From Nocardioides sp. TRM66260-LWL (GTDB lineage Bacteria; Actinomycetota; Actinomycetes; Propionibacteriales; Nocardioidaceae): 64,000 nt of DNA. Made by a program: the position numbers and the translations under genes. Positions within the stretch are counted from its first letter, which is position 1. Each line of letters opens with the position of its first letter. Location of the stretch: positions 310,001-374,000 of the forward strand of contig NZ_JAIQZK010000003.1 in NCBI RefSeq assembly GCF_020075545.1, written 5' to 3'. The notes beneath the pieces are model-generated. The model saw only the letters and a program-made list of their open reading frames with translations. It did no database searches and had not been told where the DNA came from. Positions 44,332 through 52,085 of this stretch are shown piece by piece.

Positions 44332-45102
44332 TCAGACCCGGCGGAGCACCGCGGTGACGACGCCGAGGATCCGCGCGTGCGTGCCGTCGATCGGCTCGTA
44401 GGCGGCGTTGCGCGGCATGAGCCACACGCCCGTGGCGTCGCGCTGCAGGATCTTGACCGTGGCCTCGCCGTCGATGAGCGCGGCGACCATCTGGCCGTTC
44501 GTCGCGGTCTGCTCCTGGCGCACGACGACGAAGTCGCCGCTGCAGATCGCGGCGTCGATCATCGAGTCGCCGACGACCTCGAGCAGGAACAGCTGACCCT
44601 CGCCGACCAGCTGGCGGGGCAGCGGGAAGACGTCGGAGACCTGCTCCTCGGCGAGGATCGGGCCGCCCGCGGCGATGCGTCCCACCACCGGGACGAGCGC
44701 GGCCTCCGGTGCGGCGTCGCCGATGCCGGTCTCGTCGATGCCGGAGTCGTCGGCCGACGAGAGGGTGCGCCGCGCGGCTAGCACCTCGGGCAGGAACACC
44801 TCGAGGGCGCGCGGCCGGTTGCCGTCGCGCTTGAGGAAGCCCTTCTCCTCCAGCGACCGGAGCTGGTGGGCCACGCTCGACGTGCTGGTCAGCCCGACCG
44901 CCTGACCGATCTCGCGCATGCTCGGCGGGAAGCCCCGCTTCTCGATGGAGTCCTTGATCGTGGCGAGCACCTTGAGCTGGCGCTGGGTGAGCCCGGAGGC
45001 GTCCGGCGGACCGTCGGGCAGCTCGGCGACGGAGTCGCCGGCGACCGCCTTCAGTGCGCGGGCCGGGTCGGCGGAGGAGGACGGAGGCTTGCGGGTCGGC
45101 AT
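44332..45102 (-). CDS. lexA: SOS repressor LexA
   Basis: 256 residues from ATG 45102; a longer in-frame start at 45189 would include the LexA box in coding sequence, so I take the shorter. The winged helix has [37 protein letters not shown] (here LATIK); the cleavage pair is Ala145-Gly146 (RIAAGGPI), and the catalytic dyad Ser180 (GDSMIDAA) and Lys217 (VKILQR). It represses DNA-damage genes; two LexA boxes stand upstream. Confidence 0.95.
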   Translation of the reverse strand: MPTRKPPSSSADPARALKAVAGDSVAELPDGPPDASGLTQRQLKVLATIKDSIEKRGFPPSMREIGQAVGLTSTSSVAHQLRSLEEKGFLKRDGNRPRALEVFLPEVLAARRTLSSADDSGIDETGIGDAAPEAALVPVVGRIAAGGPILAEEQVSDVFPLPRQLVGEGQLFLLEVVGDSMIDAAICSGDFVVVRQEQTATNGQMVAALIDGEATVKILQRDATGVWLMPRNAAYEPIDGTHARILGVVTAVLRRV

Positions 45103-45133
45103 GGACCGACCGTAGGGGAGAGCGCCGACAGGA

Positions 45134-45149
45134 CCAAACATCTGTTCGA
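45134..45149. promoter_or_regulatory. LexA box 1 at lexA
   Basis: C-CAAACATCTGTTCG-A, one mismatch from CGAAC-N4-GTTCG, 32 bp upstream of the lexA start. It probably mediates autoregulation. Confidence 0.7.
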
Positions 45150-45181
45150 ACCGGCGTGTCGCGCGTCTCGGCGGGCGTCGT

Positions 45182-45197
45182 TCGAACATCCGTGCGG
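45182..45197. promoter_or_regulatory. LexA box 2 between lexA and the LysM gene
   Basis: T-CGAACATCCGTGCG-G, one mismatch in the right half-site. It lies in the shared divergent region. Confidence 0.5.
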
Positions 45198-45207
45198 CTC
45201 CGCTCTT

Positions 45208-45223
45208 GTGTTCGATCGAACAC
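45208..45223. promoter_or_regulatory. 16-bp palindrome GTGTTCGATCGAACAC
   Basis: A perfect palindrome built from the same GTTCG/CGAAC half-sites as a LexA box but in opposed, overlapping order; further GTTCGA motifs follow to 45250. It may bind LexA weakly or another factor. Confidence 0.4.
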
Positions 45224-45367
45224 CTGCTCTATCGTTCGAGGTGTTCGAACGCATGAGCGAGATCGTCCCGGAGCGGAAATGTCGGTGGTCGCCACTAGAC
45301 AGATCCCGAGCCGGGGCACCGAGCCCCGCTCCCGAACGACGCCCCTCCTACTTCCCCAGGAGCTCCC

Positions 45368-45751
45368 ATGAGCACGCTGATCCTCGAGCCCGTCCGCACG
45401 GTCCACGTCGCCCGCACCGGCGCTCCGGCACGGCCGGTCGCCGCCGGCACCCGCTCCGGCGGTCTGCGTCTGACCCGCCGCGGCCGGCTGGTCGTCTTCG
45501 TGGCGTCGCTCCTCGTCGCCTTGGCGGCCGGCGTGCTCTGGGCCGCCGGCTCGATGGCCACCCAGCAGGCCGGTCAGCCCGAGCAGACCGAGATCGTGGT
45601 CGTGCGCTCGGGGCAGACCCTGTGGAGCATCGCGGCCGAGCACGCCGTCGACGGCGACGTCACCGGCATGGTGCGCCACCTGCAGGAGCTCAACGGGTTC
45701 GACGGCGGCGTGGTCCGCGCCGGACAGCGACTGGCGGTGCCGGTCGACTGA
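45368..45751 (+). CDS. LysM membrane protein divergent from lexA (SOS division-inhibitor candidate)
   Basis: 127 residues. A membrane helix (LVVFVASLLVALAAGVLWAAG, residues about 41-61) precedes a C-terminal LysM domain (EIVVVRSGQTLWSIAAEH...GMVRHLQELNGFDGGVVRAGQRLAVP). The same arrangement, a LysM-type protein divergent from lexA, is found in mycobacteria (Rv2719c/ChiZ), where it is DNA-damage-induced and affects cell division. Regulation by the LexA boxes here is likely, though they lie 170-230 bp upstream of this ATG. Confidence 0.8.
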   Translation: MSTLILEPVRTVHVARTGAPARPVAAGTRSGGLRLTRRGRLVVFVASLLVALAAGVLWAAGSMATQQAGQPEQTEIVVVRSGQTLWSIAAEHAVDGDVTGMVRHLQELNGFDGGVVRAGQRLAVPVD

Positions 45752-45757
45752 GACGTC

Positions 45758-45782
45758 CCGTCCGGGAGGCACCCCCGGACGG
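45758..45782 (+). terminator. Hairpin after the LysM gene
   Basis: CCGTCCGGG pairs with CCCGGACGG across a 7-nt loop, 6 bp past the stop. Confidence 0.65.
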
Positions 45783-45825
45783 TGATGAGCGTTGGCCGCC
45801 TCGACCCCGGCCGACGACACGAGAG

Positions 45826-45857
45826 GCGGGGGCGGGCCCAGGCGGGCCTGCCCCCGC
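45826..45857 (+). promoter_or_regulatory. Hairpin in the ABC-F leader
   Basis: GCGGGGGCGGGCC pairs with GGCCTGCCCCCGC (one mismatch, 6-nt loop) about 80 nt before the ABC-F start. ABC-F genes are often controlled by attenuation; this could be such a structure, or a second terminator. Confidence 0.35.
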
Positions 45858-45936
45858 TGTCGTCCCCGGCCACGTCGATCGGCGCCTGCCGCAATCCGTT
45901 CGACCGCGGCGGCGCGGTTTGTGAGGATGGTCCGTC

Positions 45937-47658
45937 GTGGGGCACGTCGACGTCAGCGCCGTCCGCTTCGACCTCCCGGACGGCCGGGTGCTGCTCGAGG
46001 ACGTCTCGTTCCGGGTGGGCGACGGCGCGATCGTCGCGCTGGTCGGGGCGAACGGCGCGGGCAAGACCACTCTGATGCGGCTGGTCACCGGCGATCTGGC
46101 CCCGCACGCAGGCGCGATCACCCGGTCCGGAGGGCTCGGGGTGATGGGCCAGTTCGTGGGCGTGCACCACGCGAGCGACGGCTCGGCCCCCACCGTCGCC
46201 GACCTGCTGCTGTCGGTCGCCCCGGAGCGGGTCCGGCGGGCCGCGGCCGAGGTCGATCGCTGCGAGCTGGCCCTGATGGACCGGGACGACGAGCCGACCC
46301 AGATGGCCTACGCGACGGCCCTGGCCGAGTACGCCGAGGCCGGCGGCTACGACCACGAGGTGCTGTGGGACGTCTGCACTGTCGCGGCGCTCGGCGTCCC
46401 CTACGACCGCGCGCGGCATCGCGACGTGGCGACGCTGTCGGGCGGCGAGCAGAAGCGGCTCGTGCTGGAGGTGCTGCTGCGGGGCCCTGACGAGGTGCTG
46501 CTGCTCGACGAGCCCGACAACTACCTCGACGTGCCGGGCAAGGTGTGGCTCGAGGAGCGCCTGCGCACCTGCGGGAAGACCGTGCTCCTGGTCAGTCACG
46601 ACCGCGCGCTGCTCGACGCAGTCGCCACCCGGGTCGTCACCGTCGAGCTCGGCGCCGGCGGCCCCGAGCGGGGCAACACCGTGTGGACGCACCCAGGCGG
46701 CTTCGCGACCTACCACCAGGCGCGCCGCGACCGGTTCGAGCGGTTCGAGGAGCTGCGGCGCCGCTGGGACGAGGAGCACGAGAAGCTGAAGGCGCTCGTG
46801 CACCGACTCCAGGTGAAGTCGGAGTACAACGACGGCATGTCGAGCCAGTACCGCGCGGCGCAGACCCGCCTGCGGCGGTTCGAGGAGGCGGGGCCGCCCA
46901 CCGAGCAGCCTCGCGAGCAGCAGGTGACGATGCGGCTGCGCGGCGGTCGGACCGGCAAGCGGGCGGTGGTCTGCGAGCAGCTCGGGCTCACCGGCCTGAT
47001 GCGGCCCTTCGACCTCGAGGTCTGGTCCGGCGAGCGGGTGGCGGTTCTCGGCTCCAACGGCTCGGGCAAGTCGCACTTCCTGCGGCTCCTCGCGGCGGGC
47101 GGCACCGATCCCGAGCCGGGCAACCGTCCGGTCGGGGACGTGCCGGTCGAGCCGGTCGCCCACACGGGCCGGGCGCGGCTCGGCGCGCGGGTGCAGCCCG
47201 GCTGGTTCGTCCAGTCACACCGGCACCCGGAGCTGATCGGACGCACCCTGCTGGAGATCCTGCACCGCGGCGAGCAGGCCCCGGACGGGCGAGGCCGCCC
47301 CGGCCTTCCGCGCGAGCAGGCCAGCCGCGTGCTCGACCGCTACGAGCTGGCCGGCAGCGCGGAGCAGACCTTCGACTCACTCAGCGGGGGCCAGCAGGCG
47401 CGGTTCCAGATCCTGCTGCTCGAGCTGTCGGGAGCGACGCTGCTGCTGCTGGACGAGCCGACCGACAACCTCGACGTGCAGTCGGCCGAGGCGCTGGAGG
47501 CGGGGCTGGAGGCCTTCGAGGGCACGGTCGTCGCCGTCACCCACGACCGCTGGTTCGCCCGTGGCTTCGACCGCTACCTGGTCTACGGCGCCGACGGCGA
47601 GGTCTACGAGTCGTCCGAGCCGGTGTGGGACGAGACCCGGGTGGAGCGGGCCCGGTGA
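45937..47658 (+). CDS. ABC-F family ATPase
   Basis: 573 residues from GTG 45937. Two ABC domains: Walker A GANGAGKTT and GSNGSGKSH; signatures LSGGEQKRL and LSGGQQARF; Walker B VLLLDEPDNYLD and LLLLDEPTDNLD. The interdomain linker (residues about 255-320, RRRWDEEHEKLKALVHRLQ) is the ABC-F P-site tRNA-interaction motif. There is no membrane domain, so it acts on ribosomes (translation factor or antibiotic resistance). The next gene is coupled (GTGA). Confidence 0.9.
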   Translation: MGHVDVSAVRFDLPDGRVLLEDVSFRVGDGAIVALVGANGAGKTTLMRLVTGDLAPHAGAITRSGGLGVMGQFVGVHHASDGSAPTVADLLLSVAPERVRRAAAEVDRCELALMDRDDEPTQMAYATALAEYAEAGGYDHEVLWDVCTVAALGVPYDRARHRDVATLSGGEQKRLVLEVLLRGPDEVLLLDEPDNYLDVPGKVWLEERLRTCGKTVLLVSHDRALLDAVATRVVTVELGAGGPERGNTVWTHPGGFATYHQARRDRFERFEELRRRWDEEHEKLKALVHRLQVKSEYNDGMSSQYRAAQTRLRRFEEAGPPTEQPREQQVTMRLRGGRTGKRAVVCEQLGLTGLMRPFDLEVWSGERVAVLGSNGSGKSHFLRLLAAGGTDPEPGNRPVGDVPVEPVAHTGRARLGARVQPGWFVQSHRHPELIGRTLLEILHRGEQAPDGRGRPGLPREQASRVLDRYELAGSAEQTFDSLSGGQQARFQILLLELSGATLLLLDEPTDNLDVQSAEALEAGLEAFEGTVVAVTHDRWFARGFDRYLVYGADGEVYESSEPVWDETRVERAR

Positions 47659-48683
47659 GCGCCGCGGGGCCGGTGATCGAGCCGGTGACGCCGACCGACG
47701 TCGCCGCCGTCGCGGCCTGGAACGACGTCGTCCAGCGCGCCGAGCGGCACGGCCGCGAGGCCACGGCCACCCCCTGGACGACGCCCGAGATGCTCGAGCG
47801 CCTGCGCGACCCGGTGCGCGGCAGCGTCCTGGAGCCGTGGATGCTGCGCGACGGCCCGACGATCCTCGCCGCGAGCCTGCTGGAGTGGCGCACCCTCGAC
47901 AACCTCGACCGCGCCGCAGTGGCCGTCGGCGTCGACCCCGCCCACCGCCGGCGCGGCCACGGCTCGCGGCTCCTGGACCACGCCGTGGCCCGCGTCCGCG
48001 AGCTCGGACGTCCGCGGCTCACGGCCGACGGCCACTGGCCGATCGACGCGCCCGCGGACGGCGCCGGCACGGCCGACGCCGCGTTCCTGCAGCGCCACGG
48101 CTTCTCGCTGGGCGTGGTGGAGATCGTCCGGTCGCTGTCGCTCCCGGTCGGCGAGGCGCACCTCGACGCTCTCGCGGCGGACGCGGCGCGCCACCACGCC
48201 GGCTATCGCGTCGTCGCCTTCGCCGGCGCGGTGCCCGAGCCGCACCGCCTCGCCTGGGGCGTGCTCGCGGGCGCGATCGAGGCGGAGGCGCCGACCGGCT
48301 CGATCGAGGTCGAGCCCGAGACCCTGGGCCCGGAGGAGCTCGACTCCGCCGAGGCCATGCTCGTGCGCCTGGGCCGCACGCCGTTCCGCGCGCTCGCGCT
48401 GGCGCCCGACGGCGACCTCGTCGCCTACACCGAGGTCGTGGCCACCGACCACGAGCCCGATCGTGCGTACCAGGACGGCACGCTCGTCCGCGCCGATCAC
48501 CGGGGCCATCGGCTCGGCCTCGCGGTGAAGGTCGCGGCCCTGCGGCTGCTGCAGGAGCACCGCCCGGGCGTGCGGCACGTGCTGACCTGGAACGCCGAGG
48601 TCAACGCGCCGATGATCCGGGTCAACGAGCTGCTCGGCTTCCGGCCCGTCGAGCGGGCCGGATGGTTCGAGCGGCGGCTCTGA
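47655..48683 (+). CDS. GNAT-family acetyltransferase, two-domain
   Basis: 342 residues, GTG overlapping the ABC-F stop by 4 bp. Two GNAT cores: [19 protein letters not shown] (acetyl-CoA loop) and DGTLVRADHRGHRLGLAVKVAAL, with N-A-E-V-N-A-P-M-I-R-V-N-E-L-L-G-F at the C-terminus. The second domain is close to the Mycothiol-type or Eis-like tandem GNAT arrangement; the substrate is unknown. Coupling to an ABC-F factor suggests a resistance-like pair, but this is speculation. Confidence 0.8.
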   Translation: MSAAGPVIEPVTPTDVAAVAAWNDVVQRAERHGREATATPWTTPEMLERLRDPVRGSVLEPWMLRDGPTILAASLLEWRTLDNLDRAAVAVGVDPAHRRRGHGSRLLDHAVARVRELGRPRLTADGHWPIDAPADGAGTADAAFLQRHGFSLGVVEIVRSLSLPVGEAHLDALAADAARHHAGYRVVAFAGAVPEPHRLAWGVLAGAIEAEAPTGSIEVEPETLGPEELDSAEAMLVRLGRTPFRALALAPDGDLVAYTEVVATDHEPDRAYQDGTLVRADHRGHRLGLAVKVAALRLLQEHRPGVRHVLTWNAEVNAPMIRVNELLGFRPVERAGWFERRL

Positions 48684-48710
48684 CCCGATCGGGCCGGCTC
48701 GAGACGCGCC

Positions 48711-48756
48711 GACGCCCCCGGGCGTCCGGCTCGGGGCCGGCCGCCGGGGGCGTCGG
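48711..48756. terminator. Bidirectional hairpin between GNAT and htrA genes
   Basis: CGACGCCCCCGG (48711-48722) pairs with CCGGGGGCGTCG (48745-48756); the 22-nt loop holds a smaller CCGGC/GCCGG hairpin. Confidence 0.6.
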
Positions 48757-48827
48757 GATCGACCTGCTCGGGCGGCCCCACGGGACCCCACGCCCCATTC
48801 CGCCCGCCAGGTCGGCTCATCGGAAGG

Positions 48828-50315
48828 TCAGGAGTTGGTGACCTTCGCGTCGGAGTCCAGCTTCAGCTGGACGGTGTTGGTGTCGCCGTCGCGCACGTAG
48901 GTGACGCTGACGGTGTCGCCGGGCCGGTAGGACCGCACCGTCGCGACCAGCGAGTCGGAGCCGGTGACCTGCGTGTCGTCGACCTTGGTGATGACGTCGC
49001 CGACCTTGAGGCCCGCAGCCGCGGCGGTCGACCCGTCGCCGATCTCCTTGACCTCGGCGCCGTTGGTCAGCCCGACGGCCGCGGCCGCCTTGCTGCTCGC
49101 GGCGTCGGCCACCGAGATGCCCAGCCGCGCGTGGGTCGGCGTCTCGCCGTCGAGCATCTGCTGGACGACCGGCAGCACCTCGTCGATCGGGATCGCGAAG
49201 CCGAGGCCGATCGAGCCGCCCTCCGAGCCGCCGAGCCCGGAGGAGCCCGAGGTGCGGATCGAGGCGTTGATGCCGACGACGTGCCCGGCCATGTCGACCA
49301 GCGGGCCGCCGGAGTTGCCGGGGTTGATCGCGGCGTCGGTCTGGATGGCGGGGTAGACGGTGGCGTTGTTGTCGCTGTCGGAGCCCACGTCGACGGGGCG
49401 GTTGAGCGCGCTGACGATGCCGCTGGTGACGGTCGACTCCAGGCCGAACGGCGAGCCGATGGCCACGACGTCCTGGCCGACCTTGAGGCCGGAGGACTTG
49501 CCGATGGTGGCCGGCGTCAGGCCGGAGACGCCGGACGCCTGGATCACCGCGGTGTCGGTGAGCGGGTCGGTGCCCAGCACCTTGGCGGTGTGCGTGGAGC
49601 CGTCGGAGAACGCCACCGTGATGGTGCCGCCCTGGCCGGCCACCTCGACGACGTGGTCGTTGGTGAGGATCTTGCCGTCGGAGCTGAGGATGATGCCCGA
49701 GCCGGAGCCGGACTCCTGGCTGCCCTGCACGTAGATCTTCACGACCGACGGCAACACGTCCTGCGCGGCCTTCTCGACCGAGCCGTCGGCGGCGGGCGCG
49801 TCGGTGGAGTCGACGACCTTCGACGCCGTGACGGGGCCGGAGCCGATCGTGATGCCGCTGCCGCCGTCGTCGCCGGTCAGGGCGCTCCAGGCCGCGGCGC
49901 CGCCGACGCCTCCCGCGCCGCCCGCGAGGACGGCCGCCGCGACGACTGCCGCCACGAAGCGCTTGCGCGAGGCCGGCCGCGGGGACGCGCTGCCGGCGAC
50001 GACGTCGGTCGGGCCGAACGGCGAGGCGGCCTCCGGGGAGCCGTACGGCGCGTAGGCGCCGTAGGCACCGGCCGCCGCGATGGCGGTGGTCGGCTCCGGC
50101 TCGCCCCAGCCGGGGGCGCCGGCGCCGGGGGCCGGGTGCGCCGGCTGGACCGGCTGGACCGGCTGGATCGGCGCGGTGTCGTCGTGGGCCGTCGGGCCGT
50201 GCGGGTCGCCCGGGGCCTCGGCGGACGGGACGTGCGGCGCGGGCTCGCTCCGGGTGGGATCGCTCTGGGGGTGCTCGCCCGGGGTGCTGGACGAGCCGTC
50301 GGGGTGGTCGGTCAT
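48828..50315 (-). CDS. HtrA-type membrane serine protease with PDZ domain
   Basis: 495 residues from ATG 50315, with GGAGG 4 bp upstream. The N-terminal 105 residues are cytosolic and Pro/Gly/Thr-rich; one helix (RKRFVAAVVAAAVLAGGAGG) anchors it. The trypsin-like domain has the triad His221 (LTNDHVVEV), Asp254 (PLTDTAVIQ) and Ser335 (NPGNSGGPLVD). A PDZ domain follows (GLKVGDVITKVDDTQVTGSDSL). It is a periplasm-side quality-control protease, like mycobacterial PepD/HtrA. Confidence 0.9.
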   Translation of the reverse strand: MTDHPDGSSSTPGEHPQSDPTRSEPAPHVPSAEAPGDPHGPTAHDDTAPIQPVQPVQPAHPAPGAGAPGWGEPEPTTAIAAAGAYGAYAPYGSPEAASPFGPTDVVAGSASPRPASRKRFVAAVVAAAVLAGGAGGVGGAAAWSALTGDDGGSGITIGSGPVTASKVVDSTDAPAADGSVEKAAQDVLPSVVKIYVQGSQESGSGSGIILSSDGKILTNDHVVEVAGQGGTITVAFSDGSTHTAKVLGTDPLTDTAVIQASGVSGLTPATIGKSSGLKVGQDVVAIGSPFGLESTVTSGIVSALNRPVDVGSDSDNNATVYPAIQTDAAINPGNSGGPLVDMAGHVVGINASIRTSGSSGLGGSEGGSIGLGFAIPIDEVLPVVQQMLDGETPTHARLGISVADAASSKAAAAVGLTNGAEVKEIGDGSTAAAAGLKVGDVITKVDDTQVTGSDSLVATVRSYRPGDTVSVTYVRDGDTNTVQLKLDSDAKVTNS

Positions 50316-50453
50316 GTCCTCCACCTTCCCCGCCGACCCTGTGATCACCCTGAGTCACCCCTGGGATGGTCCTTGAAAGTCGGACGAGATCCGCGCGGCT
50401 CGATCCGGCTGCGAGCATTGAAACCGGAGTGTGCGCTCCGTCACACTCTCCCC

Positions 50454-52046
50454 ATGACGGCACAGACGGCCCCCGACCCCCGCTTCGTCGACGACCGCCT
50501 CGCGCACTGGGCGTCCCTGCATCCCGACGAGGAGTGCTTCCGCTACCTGCCGGCCGAGGGCGAGCGCGCCTGGACGTGGAGTGAGTGGCACGACCGCGTG
50601 CGCCGGGCTGCGGGCGCCCTGGCCGGCCTCGGCGTCGGACGCGGCGACGTCGTCGCCTTCCTGGACAAGAACCACCCGGCGGGCGTCGAGGTGTCGCTCG
50701 GCGCGGGCCTGCTCGGCGCCGCGACCGCCATCGTCAACTTCCGGCTCGCCGCGGACGAGCTCGACTACGTCGTCAACGACTCCGGCGCGTCGGTGCTGGT
50801 GGTCGGCAGCGAGCTGCTGCCGGCGATCGAGCGCATCCGCGACGCGCTCCCGCACGTGCGCCACGTCGTCGAGGTGACGCCCGACGGTGCCGACGGCGAC
50901 GCCTACGAGCGGCTCCTCGCCGAGGCCGAGCCGCGCGACCGGGAGCCCGGCACCGACCCCGACGACACCTACCTGGTGCTCTACTCGTCGGGCACGACCG
51001 GGCGGCCGAAGGGCGTCATGCTCAGCCACGCCAACCTCGTGGCCCACACCGTCCACAGCCACGACGGCTGGACGTTCGAGCCCGGCGACGCCTCGATGGT
51101 CTCGATGCCGCTCTTCCACGTCGGCGGCTCCTCCTACGTGCTCTTCGGCCTGCACGACGGCGTCCGCACCGTGATGACCCGCGACCCCGACGGCGGCTCG
51201 CTGGCCCGCGCGATCCTCGCCGGGGCCAACCGGACGTTCCTCGTCCCGGCCGTGCTCCAGCAGGTGCTGGGGGCCGGGGCGGACGCGATCCGGCTCTTCG
51301 GCGCGCTCAAGACCTACACCTACGGCGCGGCCCCGATGCCGGCGCCGCTGCTGCGCGCGGCGATGGAGGCCTGGCCGCAGACCGAGTTCATGCAGGTCTA
51401 CGGGCTCACCGAGGTCTCCGGCGTCGCCACCCACCTGCTGCCGGAGGACCACCGGGACGCCGCCCGTCCCGAGCGCCTCGGCTCGGCCGGTCGCGCGGTG
51501 CCGGGCGTCGAGGTGCGCATCGTCGATCCCGGGACGCTCGACGACGTCGCCGAGGGAGCGCCCGGCGAGGTCTGGCTGCGCACGCCGCAGCTGATGAAGG
51601 GCTACCTGAACCGGCCGGAGGCCACCGCCGAGGTGATCACCGCCGACGGCTGGTTCCGCACCGGCGACATCGGCCGGCTCGACGACGGCGGGTTCCTCTT
51701 CGTCGAGGACCGGCTCAAGGACATGATCATCAGCGGCGGCGAGAACATCTACAGCCCCGAGGTCGAGCGGGTGCTCGCCGAGCACCCGGCGGTGCTCGAG
51801 GTCGCGATCATCGGCGTGCCGGACGAGCGCTGGGGCGAGTCGGTCAAGGCCGTCGTGGCGCTGCGCGAGGGGGCCGTGGCCACCGCGGAGGAGCTGATCG
51901 CCCACTGCCGCGAGCACCTGGCCCACTACAAGTGCCCCCGCAGCGTCGACCTCGTGCCGGCGCTGCCGCGCAACCCGACGGGCAAGATCCTCAAGCGCGA
52001 GCTGCGGGCGCCCTACTGGACGCGGGAGGAGCGCGCCGTCGGCTGA
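50454..52046 (+). CDS. Acyl-CoA synthetase (AMP-dependent, FadD-like)
   Basis: 530 residues from ATG 50454. LVLYSSGTTGRPKGVMLSH is the ATP-binding loop; MQVYGLTEVSGVATHL, DGWFRTGDIGRLDDGGFLFVEDRLKDMIISGGENIYSPEVE and RNPTGKILKRELR (catalytic Lys) complete the family. It activates a carboxylic acid to its CoA ester. It lies 39 bp upstream of the NRPS-like gene on the same strand and could be cotranscribed, but acyl substrate and link to it are uncertain. Confidence 0.85.
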   Translation: MTAQTAPDPRFVDDRLAHWASLHPDEECFRYLPAEGERAWTWSEWHDRVRRAAGALAGLGVGRGDVVAFLDKNHPAGVEVSLGAGLLGAATAIVNFRLAADELDYVVNDSGASVLVVGSELLPAIERIRDALPHVRHVVEVTPDGADGDAYERLLAEAEPRDREPGTDPDDTYLVLYSSGTTGRPKGVMLSHANLVAHTVHSHDGWTFEPGDASMVSMPLFHVGGSSYVLFGLHDGVRTVMTRDPDGGSLARAILAGANRTFLVPAVLQQVLGAGADAIRLFGALKTYTYGAAPMPAPLLRAAMEAWPQTEFMQVYGLTEVSGVATHLLPEDHRDAARPERLGSAGRAVPGVEVRIVDPGTLDDVAEGAPGEVWLRTPQLMKGYLNRPEATAEVITADGWFRTGDIGRLDDGGFLFVEDRLKDMIISGGENIYSPEVERVLAEHPAVLEVAIIGVPDERWGESVKAVVALREGAVATAEELIAHCREHLAHYKCPRSVDLVPALPRNPTGKILKRELRAPYWTREERAVG

Positions 52047-52085
52047 CGCGGACCGGGCGCCTGCCGTTCACCTGCGCCCGGTTGG

